Notes under the pieces: generated by a model | The model's database searches: none | What the model was told of the DNA's origin: nothing | What the model saw: the letters and a program-made list of their open reading frames with translations, nothing else | Shown here: positions 11,576 to 23,262 of the stretch, piece by piece | Position numbering within the stretch: the stretch's first letter is position 1 | Layout: each line of letters begins with the position of its first letter | Made by a program: the position numbers and the translations under genes | Assembly (NCBI RefSeq): GCF_040802235.1 | Contig: NC_133156.1 | Span: 184,834,351 to 184,898,350, forward strand | DNA from: Manis javanica | Taxonomy: Eukaryota > Chordata > Mammalia > Pholidota > Manidae | DNA length: 64,000 bases | Direction: 5' to 3'

Positions 11576-14550
11576 AAAGCCTGAATTTAAAAAATTATTA
11601 ACCTGATTATTGATGATACTTTACCTTATAGGCCTTATTGGAGAGTGGATGGATCATACAGGAGGTCATTAAAGGAGGGAGTTAAGAGGTGACTTAAAAT
11701 CACGTACACTGGAGGAGTTGAGGTGAGGAGATGGCCTGGGTACATGAGAGCCACTTGGCAGACCCATAAGCCTGGGGTAGAGCAGCAGCTGAAATGCTGA
11801 GGGGTCAGGAGAGGCAAGACAGCACTTCCCCTGCTGAAAATGTGGGCTTGGCCATATGGAGCTGATGAGAAATGCCACTGTCAGGGCAACTTCTAATCCT
11901 GGAGGGAGAGGCTGAGGTAGAAGATACTAGAGGAGAAGAGCGGGAGCTCTCTGACCCATACTAGGGACAAAGGCACCACAAATGTTTTTTTTTAGGTACA
12001 GTGGGCAAGATCAGGACTGGAGAATGAGAAGGCAGCCAGAGAGCAGGTGCTTGTAGCAGGCAAGGGAATGATCAGGGTAGGCTGTCTGTCCTCACGTTGA
12101 GTCTGCAAATGCTAACAGCATGTAGCCTGCAGAGCTCTGGCTGAGGAATTGTAGGCAGAACTTATACTCACCTGTTCTAGGACAGCAGTGCTATGTAACA
12201 CTGACCTGTCCACATGTTCCCATACAGGTTGGTAATGAGCTGCTGTCCAAGCGCCTCACCTAGCAGCCCACCTCAATCTCCCCAAGATCCCGAGGTGATG
12301 CTTGGGGCCTCTGGGGTCCTGCTCTGGCACTGCAGCTATTGTCTGTTTGGATTGTCTAGGCTTTGTTACATAGTTGGCTAAATATTTTATTGCCTCACCT
12401 GGCTTGAGAAGGTATATCTCAAAGTCCTGAAAATTTCCAAGTAGGTAGTATAATTCTTCTGAAGTGGGGTTCAAGGTGGAGGTGTTCCAAGAACTTGGAG
12501 TCGTGTTCAAAGACCTCCTAAGTTTATTGACCTCTTGTCACTTGGGAGAACTGGATTGATTACACTTACCCAGGATCTGTTCACTACTCACAGAGAGCAG
12601 AAGAATTCATAAGGGTGTTGTCTGATGAGTCTAACTGTGTCTGGATCACAGATCACTTTGATAATCCAATGGAGTTCAGTCTTAGATTCTTCAAGTTTGT
12701 ACGGTTATTGGAACTAGTCTTAAAAGTTGGCCTAAAACTTTGTAAAGCAGAGACCCTGGAGGATTTTGCAGCGGGATTGAAAAGCATGATTTGTAATTAG
12801 TATTTTGCTTTCCATCTGTGGGAATTCTCTTAAAACATTTAGATATATCTTTTTTATCTTTTGCTTAGCAAAATAGGGATCTTCAGTTCCCTCTAAAGGA
12901 ACACATTCCAAATGAGTGTGATCCAAAATAATGAGATCGGTACCGAGTAATAGAATAGATTGTGTCAAGAAAAATCAAGATGGGGGAAAGATTGTGAAGA
13001 TATTTGGGCCTTTTAGAGTCAGATGACAGTCATCAGGAAAAGCTTCTTGAGAAAATCATGAGGATAAAGAGACTCTGCAGCTAAAACTGTAAGGTGTCCC
13101 AGCCTGGAAGACAGAGCCAGCTTATGTTCCCTTCTTCAGGGCACAGTGCCCAGTCTCCTTCCTCAGCCACCACTGCACAGGTGTGGGTCATAAGGACCTT
13201 GCATTTCAAGAACTCAGAGGCATTGAGGTGTGGTCATAAACATTTTCCTCTTCTATCTTTAAGTCAACCAAACATATAAACATTTATGATGGAGAAACTC
13301 ATCCAAATATTTAATCCCATAGTTACTCTAACACAAGTACAGGGAAACTAGTGAGATCTCAGTTACATGTCTCCCGCTGAGAGAGTGAAGAACTAGAATT
13401 CTGCAAGGTGGGATGCCCATCTCTCCTCCTGACCTTTGAAACCGGTGAGCTCGGCTTCTAAGTACTGCCACTTACTCTGCTGTCCTGTGGCAGTTACACG
13501 CACATGCCTGCCATTCAGAGTTTTGGAGTGTGCGTTGACATCTGTGTGTGTGTGAAGATAAATGGGTGCTTGTTTTGATGTGGCACATGATACAAAGGCC
13601 CTGGTATGCCACAGAAACCTGGCAGTGGAGCCCAGCCTCAGGATGGGCTGTGGCCACTGGACTCGCTCACTTGGGGACCTGGTCTGGGTATAATTGATTT
13701 TCAGTTTACAATTGTATTTTTAATGTAGGAACAGAAGCTTTAACCAAAATAGCATTTTGAATCAAAATTAACAACTGCTAAACAAATGGGCAATTTTGAG
13801 GAGAGATTGTTTCTCAAAATACAGTCCTTTCTATGGTTGTCCAAAAAATTGCTGTAAAAATGTACACTTTGAGAGAGTGAAGAAGTGGAAGATGACTATA
13901 AACTTTAGGGAACCTAGAGGAAAACTGAAAAGTAGGGATACAGTAGCTTACCTATTGGGGTAAATGTAGGGATATTTCACTCTGAAACTGGGAGGGTACT
14001 CCAAGGTACCAGATAATCTAGACACAGCCTTCTGGACACAGTGCCAGGTTGCCTGAATAACGCATGGGAGCACACCGAACAAGTCAGGGAGACACCAGTC
14101 CCACCATCTCAGTGAGAAAGACCCCCCCTGGAGCTGACCACGGGACCATCCTGACTGTACCATATGCTGCTACTGCCTCTCCTTGGGTAGGTGAGAGACA
14201 CGAACTTGATTTGTCTTTCCCAAACCACACACACATCAGTTTCATCATTCTTCTTCAGACCAAGGCATTTGGCATTTTTCATCTGCCTAAAAATGTTTGC
14301 CAAGCTTTTACTGGAGCCACTTGATCAATTTCATTTAGCCTTAAAGACGGATTTGGCAGAGATTTCAGTCGTCCTATAATTCGCTGCAAGAGCGAAGGAC
14401 CTGAGCTCCTCATGCCCTGCCAATTGCTGCCTGCCCCTGCCTGTGGGCTCCCTGGGAAGGGCTGGGCTGGGACTTAGTTAGCCTTTCAACATCACGGCCC
14501 TTGCCCCAGGCTAGGAGAACACTGGCTGGAAAGTCTGAGGGTATTCTTTT
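11576..14550. other. Intergenic, nothing recognised
   Basis: No exon or confident repeat was seen. 12.2-13.1 kb has the feel of a decayed interspersed element but I cannot assign a family. No coding block is conserved. Confidence 0.4.
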
Positions 14551-14765
14551 TTCATAAGGATCAGACTGCCTGGGTTCAAATTCTGACTCTATTACTTTGT
14601 AGCTTCATAATCTCTGGCAAGTTATTGAAACTTAGTCATCCACATGTACAGTGGAGATAATAATCAGGTTATTATGGGAGGGCATTTTTGGTGATATATG
14701 TAAAGCTCTTAACACAATGCCCATTTGTAGGAAAGCACCTAATACTTAGTTGCTATTATAATTAA
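14550..14765 (+). repeat. MIR SINE
   Basis: GACTGCCTGGGTTCAAATTC, CAAGTTATTGAAACTTAGTC, GTACAGTGGAGATAATAATC and AAAGCTCTTAACACAATGCC give a nearly full-length MIR. Confidence 0.88.
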
Positions 14766-15249
14766 ACACTTGCCCTATTTTTCAAAAGCCATTTTAGCCA
14801 GATCAAATCTGAATATGAAAAAGGCTATTGACCATGAAGTTTATACTTCCCTGTTTTTAAAAATGTAAGCTTCTAAAAATTTATGTATATTCACTTGCAT
14901 CTGTTAACTTAACTTGGAGATATTAAATATGTGTTGCTTCTTCAGAAATGTTTATGGGAGGATGGAAACACTATCACTCGAATTAATAGGTATCACCATT
15001 GATGTGTATTGTGTTGGTTCTTAGTATCTATCATATGCATGTGTGAAACTGAACCACGTAAAAGCAGAATTTAGGCATTCCTGCCAAAAGGAAGTGAATT
15101 GAAAGGAAGAGTAACAGAGCCTTTCTTTGCAAGGAGAAAATTGTCCTATCTCTCAGCCAGTGTCAGAATGTGGACATGTTTACAAAATGCTCATTAAAAG
15201 AAAAAGGGATTGCAAGATAGAAACAAAAATCTGGTGCACAAGTTTACAC

Positions 15250-15467
15250 TAGAGAGATAAGAAAGGCTAGGCCCCTATAGGGGATTTTGTTATCCAATTA
15301 CTGCAACCTGACTTTTAGGGGAAGAGGAAGAATGGTAGGGGGAGGGATAGAGAAGAGAAGAGTTTCCAAACTTGTCTGCAGTGACAGGAGACATTTACGC
15401 TCCACAAGATAAAACTGCCACTTAGAGCCCAGGAGAGCTAGACCTCTCTGGGGGCTCGAGCAGAGTC
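15250..15467 (+). promoter_or_regulatory. BMP10: BMP10 proximal upstream region and 5' UTR (putative)
   Basis: These are the 218 bp before the BMP10 start codon. Visible elements are two GATA-type motifs AGATAA (15255-15260 and 15407-15412), a perfect 12 bp palindrome CCCCTATAGGGG (15272-15283) and CCAAT (15294-15298). No canonical TATA box or CpG island is present. GATA factors drive many cardiac genes, so the motifs are plausible, but such short matches are common by chance. The transcription start is not visible in the sequence. A start roughly 25-30 bp after the palindrome would give a 5' UTR near 160 nt, which is a guess. Confidence 0.35.
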
Positions 15468-15801
15468 ATGGGCACTCCAGCCCCACAGCTGTGTGCTCTC
15501 TTCTGCCTGGTGGCTCACTCCGTTTCTGGCAGCCCCATCATGAGCCTGGAGCAGTCGTCTCTGGAAGAAGATATGCCCCTATTTGATGATGTCTTCTCAG
15601 AGCAAGATGGTGTCGACTTTAACACATTGCTACAAAGCATGAAGAATGAGTTTCTCAAGACACTGAACCTGTCTGACATCCCTACACAGGATCCGGCCAA
15701 GGTTGATGCACCAGAGTACATGCTGGAACTCTACAACAGATTTGCAACAGATCGGACCTCCATGCCATCGGCCAACATCATTAGGAGTTTCAAGAATGAA
15801 G
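15468..15801 (+). CDS. BMP10: BMP10 coding exon 1 (signal peptide and first part of prodomain)
   Basis: This is the first coding exon of bone morphogenetic protein 10, a secreted TGF-beta-family ligand. From family knowledge, it is made by cardiac muscle and signals through ALK1/ALK3/ALK6 with BMPR2 or activin type II receptors in heart trabeculation and vascular quiescence. The exon encodes residues 1-111 plus one base. Residues 1-21 form a signal peptide (hydrophobic core LCALFCLVA, probable cleavage after SVSG). The prodomain starts at SPIMSLEQS and contains an N-glycosylation sequon at N67 (NLS) and the block [14 protein letters not shown]. The start is the only in-frame ATG that leaves a signal peptide, and the downstream block LCALFCL agrees with human BMP10 as I remember it. 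The exon ends GAA G followed by donor GTAGGC, so the intron is phase 1. The extreme N-terminus differs from human. I see no break. Confidence 0.96.
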
Positions 15802-16699
15802 GTAGGCCTACAGTTTCTGATGCAAGTTGGCTCGGGTTTTTTTCAAGGAGCAGTAAGTAAATTTGCAATGCATGGAAATAATACAGATGAGGGCAAATAT
15901 TCTGTGTAAGGGTATGTGTACACAGATACACAGAAACAATGCAAATCTGGTCAACACCATTTTTATGGTAATTTCCCAAATGGTATTAAAAGGGATGAAA
16001 AAATACTTTATGGAGGCCATAAAGTATGATGTCACAATTGGATCTTTAATTTTTTTAATCTGGACAGCAAGTAATACAAAAAATTCATGTTTGTCTACTA
16101 CTTTACCTTTGTTGTTTTCCAGATAGGCCTCAGTTTCCATGTGCCTTTTAATTGACTACAGAATTTGTCAGCTTCTACTTAGAATCAAGAGGATGAAAGC
16201 AGACAAAGCACGCAAAGTTGTGATGCATGTTTTGCCCAAATTTTCATTGAGTTTTCCATTTTGTGATCTTATTTAAGAAATGTTCGAACAGTATGGAAAC
16301 TTACTTTTCAGAGATTCTTCCTGAAGTTTTGTTGTGTTTGACATGACATGTATATCCTTGAAATACTGTTTATAGTTTCTAAGAAGTGTGTGTGACCCAG
16401 TTAGTGATCCAGCTTATTTCTGTGTCTTTATGAAGAGCAATGCACAAGCTTTAAATATCAGTGGGAAAAGTAGATTTTCTCCCCTAGATCTTTATTCAGT
16501 AGCTAAGTCTACTGACCTAGAAGTTAATCCTTTGTTTAATGCAGTGCTAGTAAAATAATTTTTCCTCTATGGTCCAAGGAAACTAATTCTTTAATATTTA
16601 CCAATTATGCTTTTGTTGTTAACCAGGTATAAAAGAGGGTTAATGTGGGCCAGACATTCTTAAAAGCGGAAAGGCGATAATGAGGAAATAGCTCAGGAG

Positions 16700-16910
16700 T
16701 TGAAATTTTGAGACAAGGTTGACTTAGTAGTTGTGGATAATTAGCTTAATGTCTCTGAACCTCAACTTCCTCATCTGAAAATTGGGGGTAATATCACAAT
16801 AATGAGCATATTATAACACATACGTGACACAATAATGAGCAATTTCAAAGAGGTTAAATAAGACAGCACACCAGTTGCTGTGAAGTGAAGAAATATTGGT
16901 TATTACTAAT
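16700..16910 (+). repeat. MIR SINE (in BMP10 intron)
   Basis: GTCTCTGAACCTCAACTTCC, TCATCTGAAAATTGGGGGTA and AGGTTAAATAAGACAGCACA follow MIR. There is a short internal duplication of the CACAATAATGAGCA segment (about 16795-16840). Confidence 0.8.
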
Positions 16911-17539
16911 GGATTTCTGAAATTCTGGGCATTGAAGGAACTGTTGAGTAGGGATTGTTTAGTCCTAAACATGTCATTTGCCTTTAAAATTTAGGTAACG
17001 GCCAAAACTTCAAATATTTAGTAACATATTGAAAATGTTACTTAGCAATGTAATAGAAGGCAAACTGAAGTTACTGATCTTTTTGCAGATGTCAGTCTTT
17101 TGGAGGCGCCTGTTTTGCAGGCCACACATTTTCATAGCCTTTGGTGGCACCCTTCCTAATGTTTCTCATTACTGATCCCCTGGTTCCTGGCTCAGGGTGT
17201 GGGCGGGCATGTGTTTTCATGCCCTGGGAAAATCGGAGGTTTTCAGTTCTCACTTCTCCAGTGGAGGATTTGGATTATCCGATTCCGGAAGTGGAGTTTA
17301 CGGAGCTGCTTCTTGCAGATCAGGGAGGGCAGGAGCAGAGCCCTCACTGACAGCTCAGCTGCCCGCGCCTCTGTCGGTCCACACGTGGAATCCTGCACAG
17401 GGCCCGCTCTGTTGCCTGTGAATGTCTCTCTTGACTGTTTGGGTCTGCTCAGTGTAGCTCCCTAGGACACAAAGACCAAAATGAAAAACAACAGCTAACC
17501 CCTGGCCCCCCAACTAATCTAACTAACTAGGGGAAAAGT

Positions 17540-17755
17540 TACTGCTACCTTCAAGGTGGACAAAGCATGACTTCAGTTCCTACCCCAGGTCTGACCTCAC
17601 TTTGTCACCCTGGGGAAGTCAGTTCTGTGCACTGAGGCTTGATTTCTTCTGGTGTAAAATGAGCAGAATAGCAAGACCTGCATATAGGGTCATTGTAAGA
17701 ATGAAAATAATGTTTACAAAGCACCTGGTACAAGAAATTTGAGCAACACACATTA
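17540..17755 (+). repeat. MIR SINE (in BMP10 intron)
   Basis: GTCACCCTGGGGAAGTCAGT, GGTGTAAAATGAGCAGAATA and TTTACAAAGCACCTGGTACA match MIR in order. Confidence 0.75.
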
Positions 17756-17824
17756 GTTCCCTTGCCTGCAATGTAACACCTTCATTTATTACTTACTATA
17801 TTTGAACATGCACAGTGAAAATTT

Positions 17825-18080
17825 TTTTTAAACAGCTTTACTGAAGTATAATTGACATACAATAAACTGCACATATTTAAGACATACAATTTGATAGATT
17901 TTAACATGTGTAAACTTCCACTGAAACCATCATCACAACCCAGGCAGTGAATATATTCATCACCATGGAAAGTTTTCTTGTTCTCCTTTGTAATCCCGTC
18001 CTCCCATTACAATAAGCTTTTACTCTATACTTTTCCCATGGATGTAGTAACCAGTATATTCCCTGTTTTTGGTCTTCTCA
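17825..18080 (-). repeat. L1M-type LINE fragment (antisense)
   Basis: AACAGCTTTACTGAAGTATA, then ATTGACATACAATAAACTGC, is the familiar reversed L1M segment (TTTATTGAGATATAATTCAC type), followed by ACCATCATCACAACCC. The exact subfamily is not resolved. Confidence 0.6.
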
Positions 18081-19491
18081 TGTTCCCTGTCCAAAGGGAG
18101 TTAAGTCTCCTCCATTCTTATAAGGGGGTGGTGGGGGACAACTCCCAAGTTACTTGAAGTATTAAAGACAGATAACATGCTCAATAAATCAATTGATCTG
18201 ATCGCCAGAATCATTAACTGATCCTCAAAATCATTGAAAATCAATATTTTTAGTGTTCTACCTCTGCTTAAGGCATTGTGGTAGATTGAAGGCATAGAAG
18301 GGAGTTTAAGCTGTGATACTTGCCAGCATCATGCTGGTCTAGTTGGAAAGATCCATTCATAAAAAGATAGCTGAAATGCAAGGATGAAAATAGCAAAGGT
18401 CAAAAGAGAGCTACAAAGAGTAAATAATCAAGTGACCTGGAAGAGAGTGAACTTTCAGCAAGGGTGGTGAGGAAGGGAAGGTCCCATGAGGAAGGGGTCA
18501 TGGCTAGATAGGTGGAGGTAAGGGGAGGTGGAGGTGAGGGGACCCTTTCCAAGAGTCAGAAGAACATATCCGAAGGTACAGTATACAGGAAAGCAAAGGG
18601 GTGTTTTGGTAAGTGGTGAAGACGTCACACTTTAAATAGGAGGGTTAACGATTTGTTGAACCTTTTGCTAAATAGCAATTGATCAATTGCAATGTTCCAG
18701 GCACCGTAGGGGATGAATAGGATCTGATTGAATCAAGAGGTTAAGATGTACTTATAGCAAGTTTTGCGACCTATGCTAGAGTTTAAGTTCATTCCATTGA
18801 AAGGTATTTCCCACTGGCAGTGTATTAGATGATTGTAGGTGGTAATCAGAGGAAGTTGTGAATCATGTGAAATCAGTATATGTTTTTATTAGTACAGATT
18901 GGAAAAAATCAGTATAACTATCATCTCAAACCCCTCATTTCATGACTGGTGCTGCTTAGGACAAATCTAAAGACATACTAAGTATGCAACTAATCAGATA
19001 AAGTCAAAGAAAAATGAAAACTGTACAATCTGGAAAAGAGACCCCCTGAAATCATAAATTGGGTATATAGTTGGGAAACACTGCCGAAGAGGATAGAGAA
19101 CCCCTTGGTTGGTGGTCCTTAGCATCCGCAGTGTCACAGAACCCTCCTCTGTTTGGGGACAAGTGCTTTCAGGAATTCCTTGTAGGCATGTATTACCTGG
19201 AGCAAGTGTACAGGAGTTTGGACTCCTGTAAAATCCTCATATAGAAAGTCAACATGATAATATGTGGAGGTGTGCTTCCAAGACAAAATTACTTTTCAAA
19301 TTTTATTTCATAAATGTTCTGAGTAACTTGTATATCTCCATGCCGGGCACTCAGGGTATAAGATTAAGACAACCAACCTATTTCCAGGGTTTTTTTCCTC
19401 CCATTCCTCCTTGCCAAGGACCACATTTCAACGTTCAACAGCCTGGTTTTATGGGTATCTTGTTGACCTTCTCAGACGTTGGTGTCTAGAG

Positions 19492-19709
19492 CAAGGGTTA
19501 GCAAACTTTCTCTGTAAAGGGCCAAAGAGATTATAAATATTTTAGGTGTTATGGGCCATATATTCTCTGTTGTAACTCTACCAATGTAGCACAGCAATAA
19601 CCACACACAACACAGAAATGAAAGGGTGAGGCTGTGCTCCAATAACACTTTACTTCCAAAAATAGATATCTGGCCCTATTTGGCCTGTGGGGTAGTTTAC
19701 CAAACCCTG
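19492..19709. mobile_element. hAT-type non-autonomous DNA transposon with target duplication
   Basis: A 218 bp element begins CAAGGGTTAGCAAACTTTCT and ends GTAGTTTACCAAACCCTG, so its ends form imperfect inverted repeats. The interior (TGTAAAGGGCC, CCAATAACACTTTACTTCC) matches a common mammalian MER-type hAT MITE. Flanking octamers GTCTAGAG (19484-19491) and ATCTAGAT (19710-19717) agree at 6 of 8 bases, the 8 bp duplication expected of hAT. It is a fossil in the BMP10 intron. Confidence 0.8.
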
Positions 19710-20199
19710 ATCTAGATGGAGGTCTTTCAGGAAGACCAGTGTCCAGCCAACTATGTGGAAATCTCCACCCAGTACAAATGCAAATATGAAAAGCCATGAA
19801 ATCCACATGCCTGAAAAGCTTCCAGAAAAGAACCATCACTACAGTTTTCACCTGATGACTCTCCACTGATTACAAAAATTGGGGGCCTGCTGCACAGTCT
19901 CCTAGGTGCCCCCTAGTTTTATACTTCTGCAGCTGACAGGCTGCACAAGCAAGGCTGTGAGAGCACTCTCCCATCCCTTAGGCAGCCTCCTTCCAGTCTA
20001 GTCCTGTCAGCTAACCTCAGTTCAGCATTCCGCCTTTCACCTTCCAGGTACCCTTTGTCAGAGTGCTAACATTGATCATCTCCCTCTTTCTCCCTGTATC
20101 GAGCTTCCTGTGTGGACAGGCCTTCTTACTTCATAAATAAGCTTCTGTTTTTCTTGGTGCCATACCGTAAATCTGATTTTGGTCTTTTATTTTTTTCAG

Positions 20200-21140
20200 A
20201 TCTGTTTTCCCAACCAGCCAGTTTCAATGGGCTCCGAAAATACCCTCTCCTCTTCAATGTGTCCATCCCTCACCATGAAGAGGTTATCATGGCTGAACTC
20301 AGGCTGTTCACATTGGTGCAGAGAGATCGCATGATATACGAGGGGGTGGACCGGAAAATTACCATTTTTGAGGTACTAGAGAGCAAACGGGACAATGAGG
20401 GTGAAAGAAGCATGCTGGTGTTGGTGTCAGGGGAGATCTATGGAACTGACAGTGAGTGGGAGACCTTTGATGTCACCGATGCCATCAGACGTTGGCAGAA
20501 GTCAGGCTCCACCACTCACCAGCTGGAGGTCCACATTGAGAGCCGGCATGATGAAACCGAGGATGCCAGCAAGGGACAACTGGAGATAGACACCAGTGCC
20601 CAGAATAAGCATGTCCCTTTGCTTGTCGTGTTTTCTGATGACCAAAGCAGTGAGAAGGAGCAGAGGGAGGAGCTGAGTGAAATGATCTCTCATGAGCAAC
20701 TTCTGGAGCTGGACAGCCTGGGCCTGCATGGTTACCCCAGTGGGCCTGGGGAGGAGGCTTTGCTGCAGATGAGGTCAAACATCATCTACGACTCCACTGC
20801 CCGCATCAGAAGGAATGCCAAAGGAAACTACTGCAAGAGGACCCCGCTGTACATCGACTTCAAGGAGATTGGCTGGGACTCTTGGATCATCGCCCCACCT
20901 GGATATGAAGCCTACGAATGCCGCGGTGTTTGCAACTACCCCCTGGCAGAGCATCTCACACCCACAAAGCATGCAATTATCCAGGCCTTGGTCCACCTTA
21001 AGAATTCCCAAAAGGCTTCCAAAGCCTGCTGTGTGCCCACCAAGCTAGAGCCCATCTCCATCCTCTATTTAGACAAAGGTGTTGTCACCTACAAGTTTAA
21101 ATATGAAGGCATGGCTGTCTCTGAATGCGGCTGTAGATAG
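20200..21140 (+). CDS. BMP10: BMP10 coding exon 2 (rest of prodomain and mature ligand)
   Basis: The exon follows a T-rich tract ending TTTTTTCAG and restores the frame with exon 1 (G|AT gives D112). It encodes residues 112-424 and ends in TAG. The total of 424 aa equals the human length. The prodomain has a second sequon at N131 (NVS) and the conserved GEIYG and [13 protein letters not shown] blocks. A furin-type site, R313-I-R-R316, releases a 108-residue mature ligand starting NAKGNYC. The mature part has the seven cystine-knot cysteines: C323, C352, C356, C388, C389, C421 and C423. By family rule C388 makes the interchain disulfide. The chain ends in CGCR. I see no frameshift or stop. BMP9 (GDF2) is the closest paralogue, but the prodomain sequence and the ARHGAP25 neighbour identify BMP10. 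Confidence 0.98.
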
Positions 21141-21519
21141 AAGAGGAGTCCTGTGGCTTATTTAATAACTGTAAATGTGTATATTTTGTGTTCCTATTTA
21201 ATGAGATTATTTAATAAGGGTGTACAGATCCTAGAGGCTTGCTCCTTAGGGAAATGGACAGGTCAGTTTGCTGCAGGAAGTGCATGTTTTGCTATGCATG
21301 TTGTGCCTTCCAATGCATTTTGCTTTGGACTTGCCATTTCCTGGCAGTGCCATTTCTAACAGCAAGTGGCAAGCCCACACTGCTTGTCCTCTATTTCAAT
21401 TGGAAAACAACAAGCCCTAAGCAGAAATACAATGTGGAAAGGTAGATATTTGTGTATGTATATGTGTACATAGATAAACTTATAAAACTGTTTTTGGTTC
21501 TATAGAGGTAAATTATACT

Positions 21520-21537
21520 CACACACACACACACACA
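21520..21537 (+). repeat. (CA)n microsatellite
   Basis: Nine uninterrupted CA units just downstream of BMP10. Confidence 0.95.
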
Positions 21538-23200
21538 TGACTCAATCAAATGTGTACATGTTAAAAGCCAGTGGTATGTTCTCAGTCACCTCTTCTCTGA
21601 GTAGGATTTATGTCAGGATAATTTGCACCAGGAATTTAACCATCCTAGGAAGTATCACATTTCTTAAATACTATTAGAGATATAGGCGTAGTACTTTTCA
21701 GTTGAATTTGTGCCATTGCTCAGAGCAGCAGGGCCTATAAAAGACGCTGCATGTTTGCAGGGAGGGGTTACTTAATACAGAAACCAAGTGGCTTCATGAG
21801 GCAGTGACCTTATCCAATACCAAAGAATGAGCCCTTGGGACCTCAGTGCACTGAGGGCAGCTCCTGGTCATGAAAGGAAAACAGAGGGGACTTCAGGATG
21901 ACATCTGTTCCTGAGATGATAGGAAAGCAAGGCCATGTGTTGGTTTTTATTACTGCAAAACATAAGGAGGGTGGGAGGGGACTCATAAGGGAGAAGGGGA
22001 AGAGCATATAAATAAATGCTATCCTAGGATGTGTTTGTAAAATTATAAGCAATTCTAATTGAAGAATTAAATCTTTGGGCAAAATAAAATTATCGAAGAC
22101 CAAGAGGATGAAACTCAGAAAGGATCTGTTTGTTGGACTCTTCACTTTTTCATAGTTTTCTTCAATTTTAATATCTCTCCCTGGACTCTGCACCTCTGTT
22201 TTTGCTTTTTTCCAGCTTTTTCCTTCCCTCTTTCTTCTTTTGCCTAGCACCTTCCTTCCCCCATTCCTGTGCCCCTGGAATCACTGGGCTTCATTGCCCC
22301 TGCTGTGGGCTGGAAGGGGTCACCTGGAGGGGTTTGCTCTCAGGAAGAATGGAGTCAGTGCTTGATTTCTAGATTTCTCCAGATATTTTATCTGATTTCA
22401 TTTTAAATGTATCCTTAATTAAATGTTTTGTTCATGAAGAATACTTAAGGATAAGAGGAAGAAAACCAGAGTTTGAATGGTTACATCCAAATAACTGAAT
22501 TAATAAAGAGATACACAAACAGAGGCCTTGAAAGCTAAGCCTGAATTTTGAAATCAGGTTTGCCCCATGGTAGAAACCCTGTAGCCCTCCCTTCTTCCTA
22601 TTCTGCAGTGTTCCTGTTTTGGATCTGACTAGGACTAAGGTTCCTGATGGGAATGGCCTGGCAGGTCTGCCCGCAGCTAGCCAGCAAGAGGAACACAGGC
22701 CCTGGCTCTGGTCTTGGCACCCACCCCCACCTGTCCCCTCAACATCCCAGGATCAGGGGCTTTGTGCAGGAAGAATCAAGCAGTGCAGTCCTCAAACTGT
22801 CCCTACACCTCCAGGCAGACACAGATGGTTCACACCAGCGTCAGGAATGTGGTTTCTAGTGCATTGTCCCCAGTCACCCGGTTTCATGCTTCCTTAGAAG
22901 TCTTGCATTTTTTGACCCTGGGAAACCATCAGCCTCCCTTTCACAAACCTCTTAGGGTTATAAACTCATATTGCACTAGAAAACAGAGGAAAGAAAAGCT
23001 ATTTTGAAGGACATTTTGCCCAATTTGGACTTCAGCTCTGTACATCCACTGCCCACTGGTGTCCAGAGGGCAGATCCTGGGGAACTGACTTCCCTGGGAA
23101 GTGGTATTTTGATCACCAGTGAGTACATAGTGCTTGACAATTAGAGACGGCCAGGCAGCTCAGCCATTCATTTATGTAACTGCCCCGTATAAAATGCTGT

Positions 23201-23262
23201 GTGAGTGAGTGAGTGAGTGAGTGAGTGAGTGAGTGAGTGAGTGAGTGTGTGTGTGTGTGTGT
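23201..23262 (+). repeat. (GTGA)n then (GT)n compound microsatellite
   Basis: About eleven GTGA units run into eight to nine GT units. The junction suggests that one repeat grew from the other by point change and slippage. It is likely to be length-polymorphic. Confidence 0.95.

Larger units (their letters stand above)
15802..20199 (+). other. BMP10: BMP10 intron 1
   Basis: This single 4398 bp phase-1 intron begins GTAGGC and ends in a T-rich tract with TTTTTTCAG. It contains two MIR copies, an L1M-type fragment and a hAT MITE, each listed separately. The remainder (about 15.8-16.7, 18.1-19.5 and 19.7-20.2 kb) shows nothing I can name, apart from a G-rich purine stretch near 18.46-18.54 kb. 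Open frames in it run through splice sites and are not genes. Confidence 0.9.

Noticed and set aside
1-15200. GKN1/GKN2, expected further along on this side of BMP10 in human
   Set aside because: No gastrokine-like exon is visible; the gene pair is probably beyond the left edge.
20112-20199. Possible upstream extension of BMP10 exon 2
   Set aside because: The open frame continues into the intron, but TTTTTTCAG at 20191-20199 is the acceptor and the exon 1 phase fits exactly.
23201-23262. Regular short repeats considered as a CRISPR array
   Set aside because: Contiguous 4-base units without spacers: a microsatellite in mammalian DNA.
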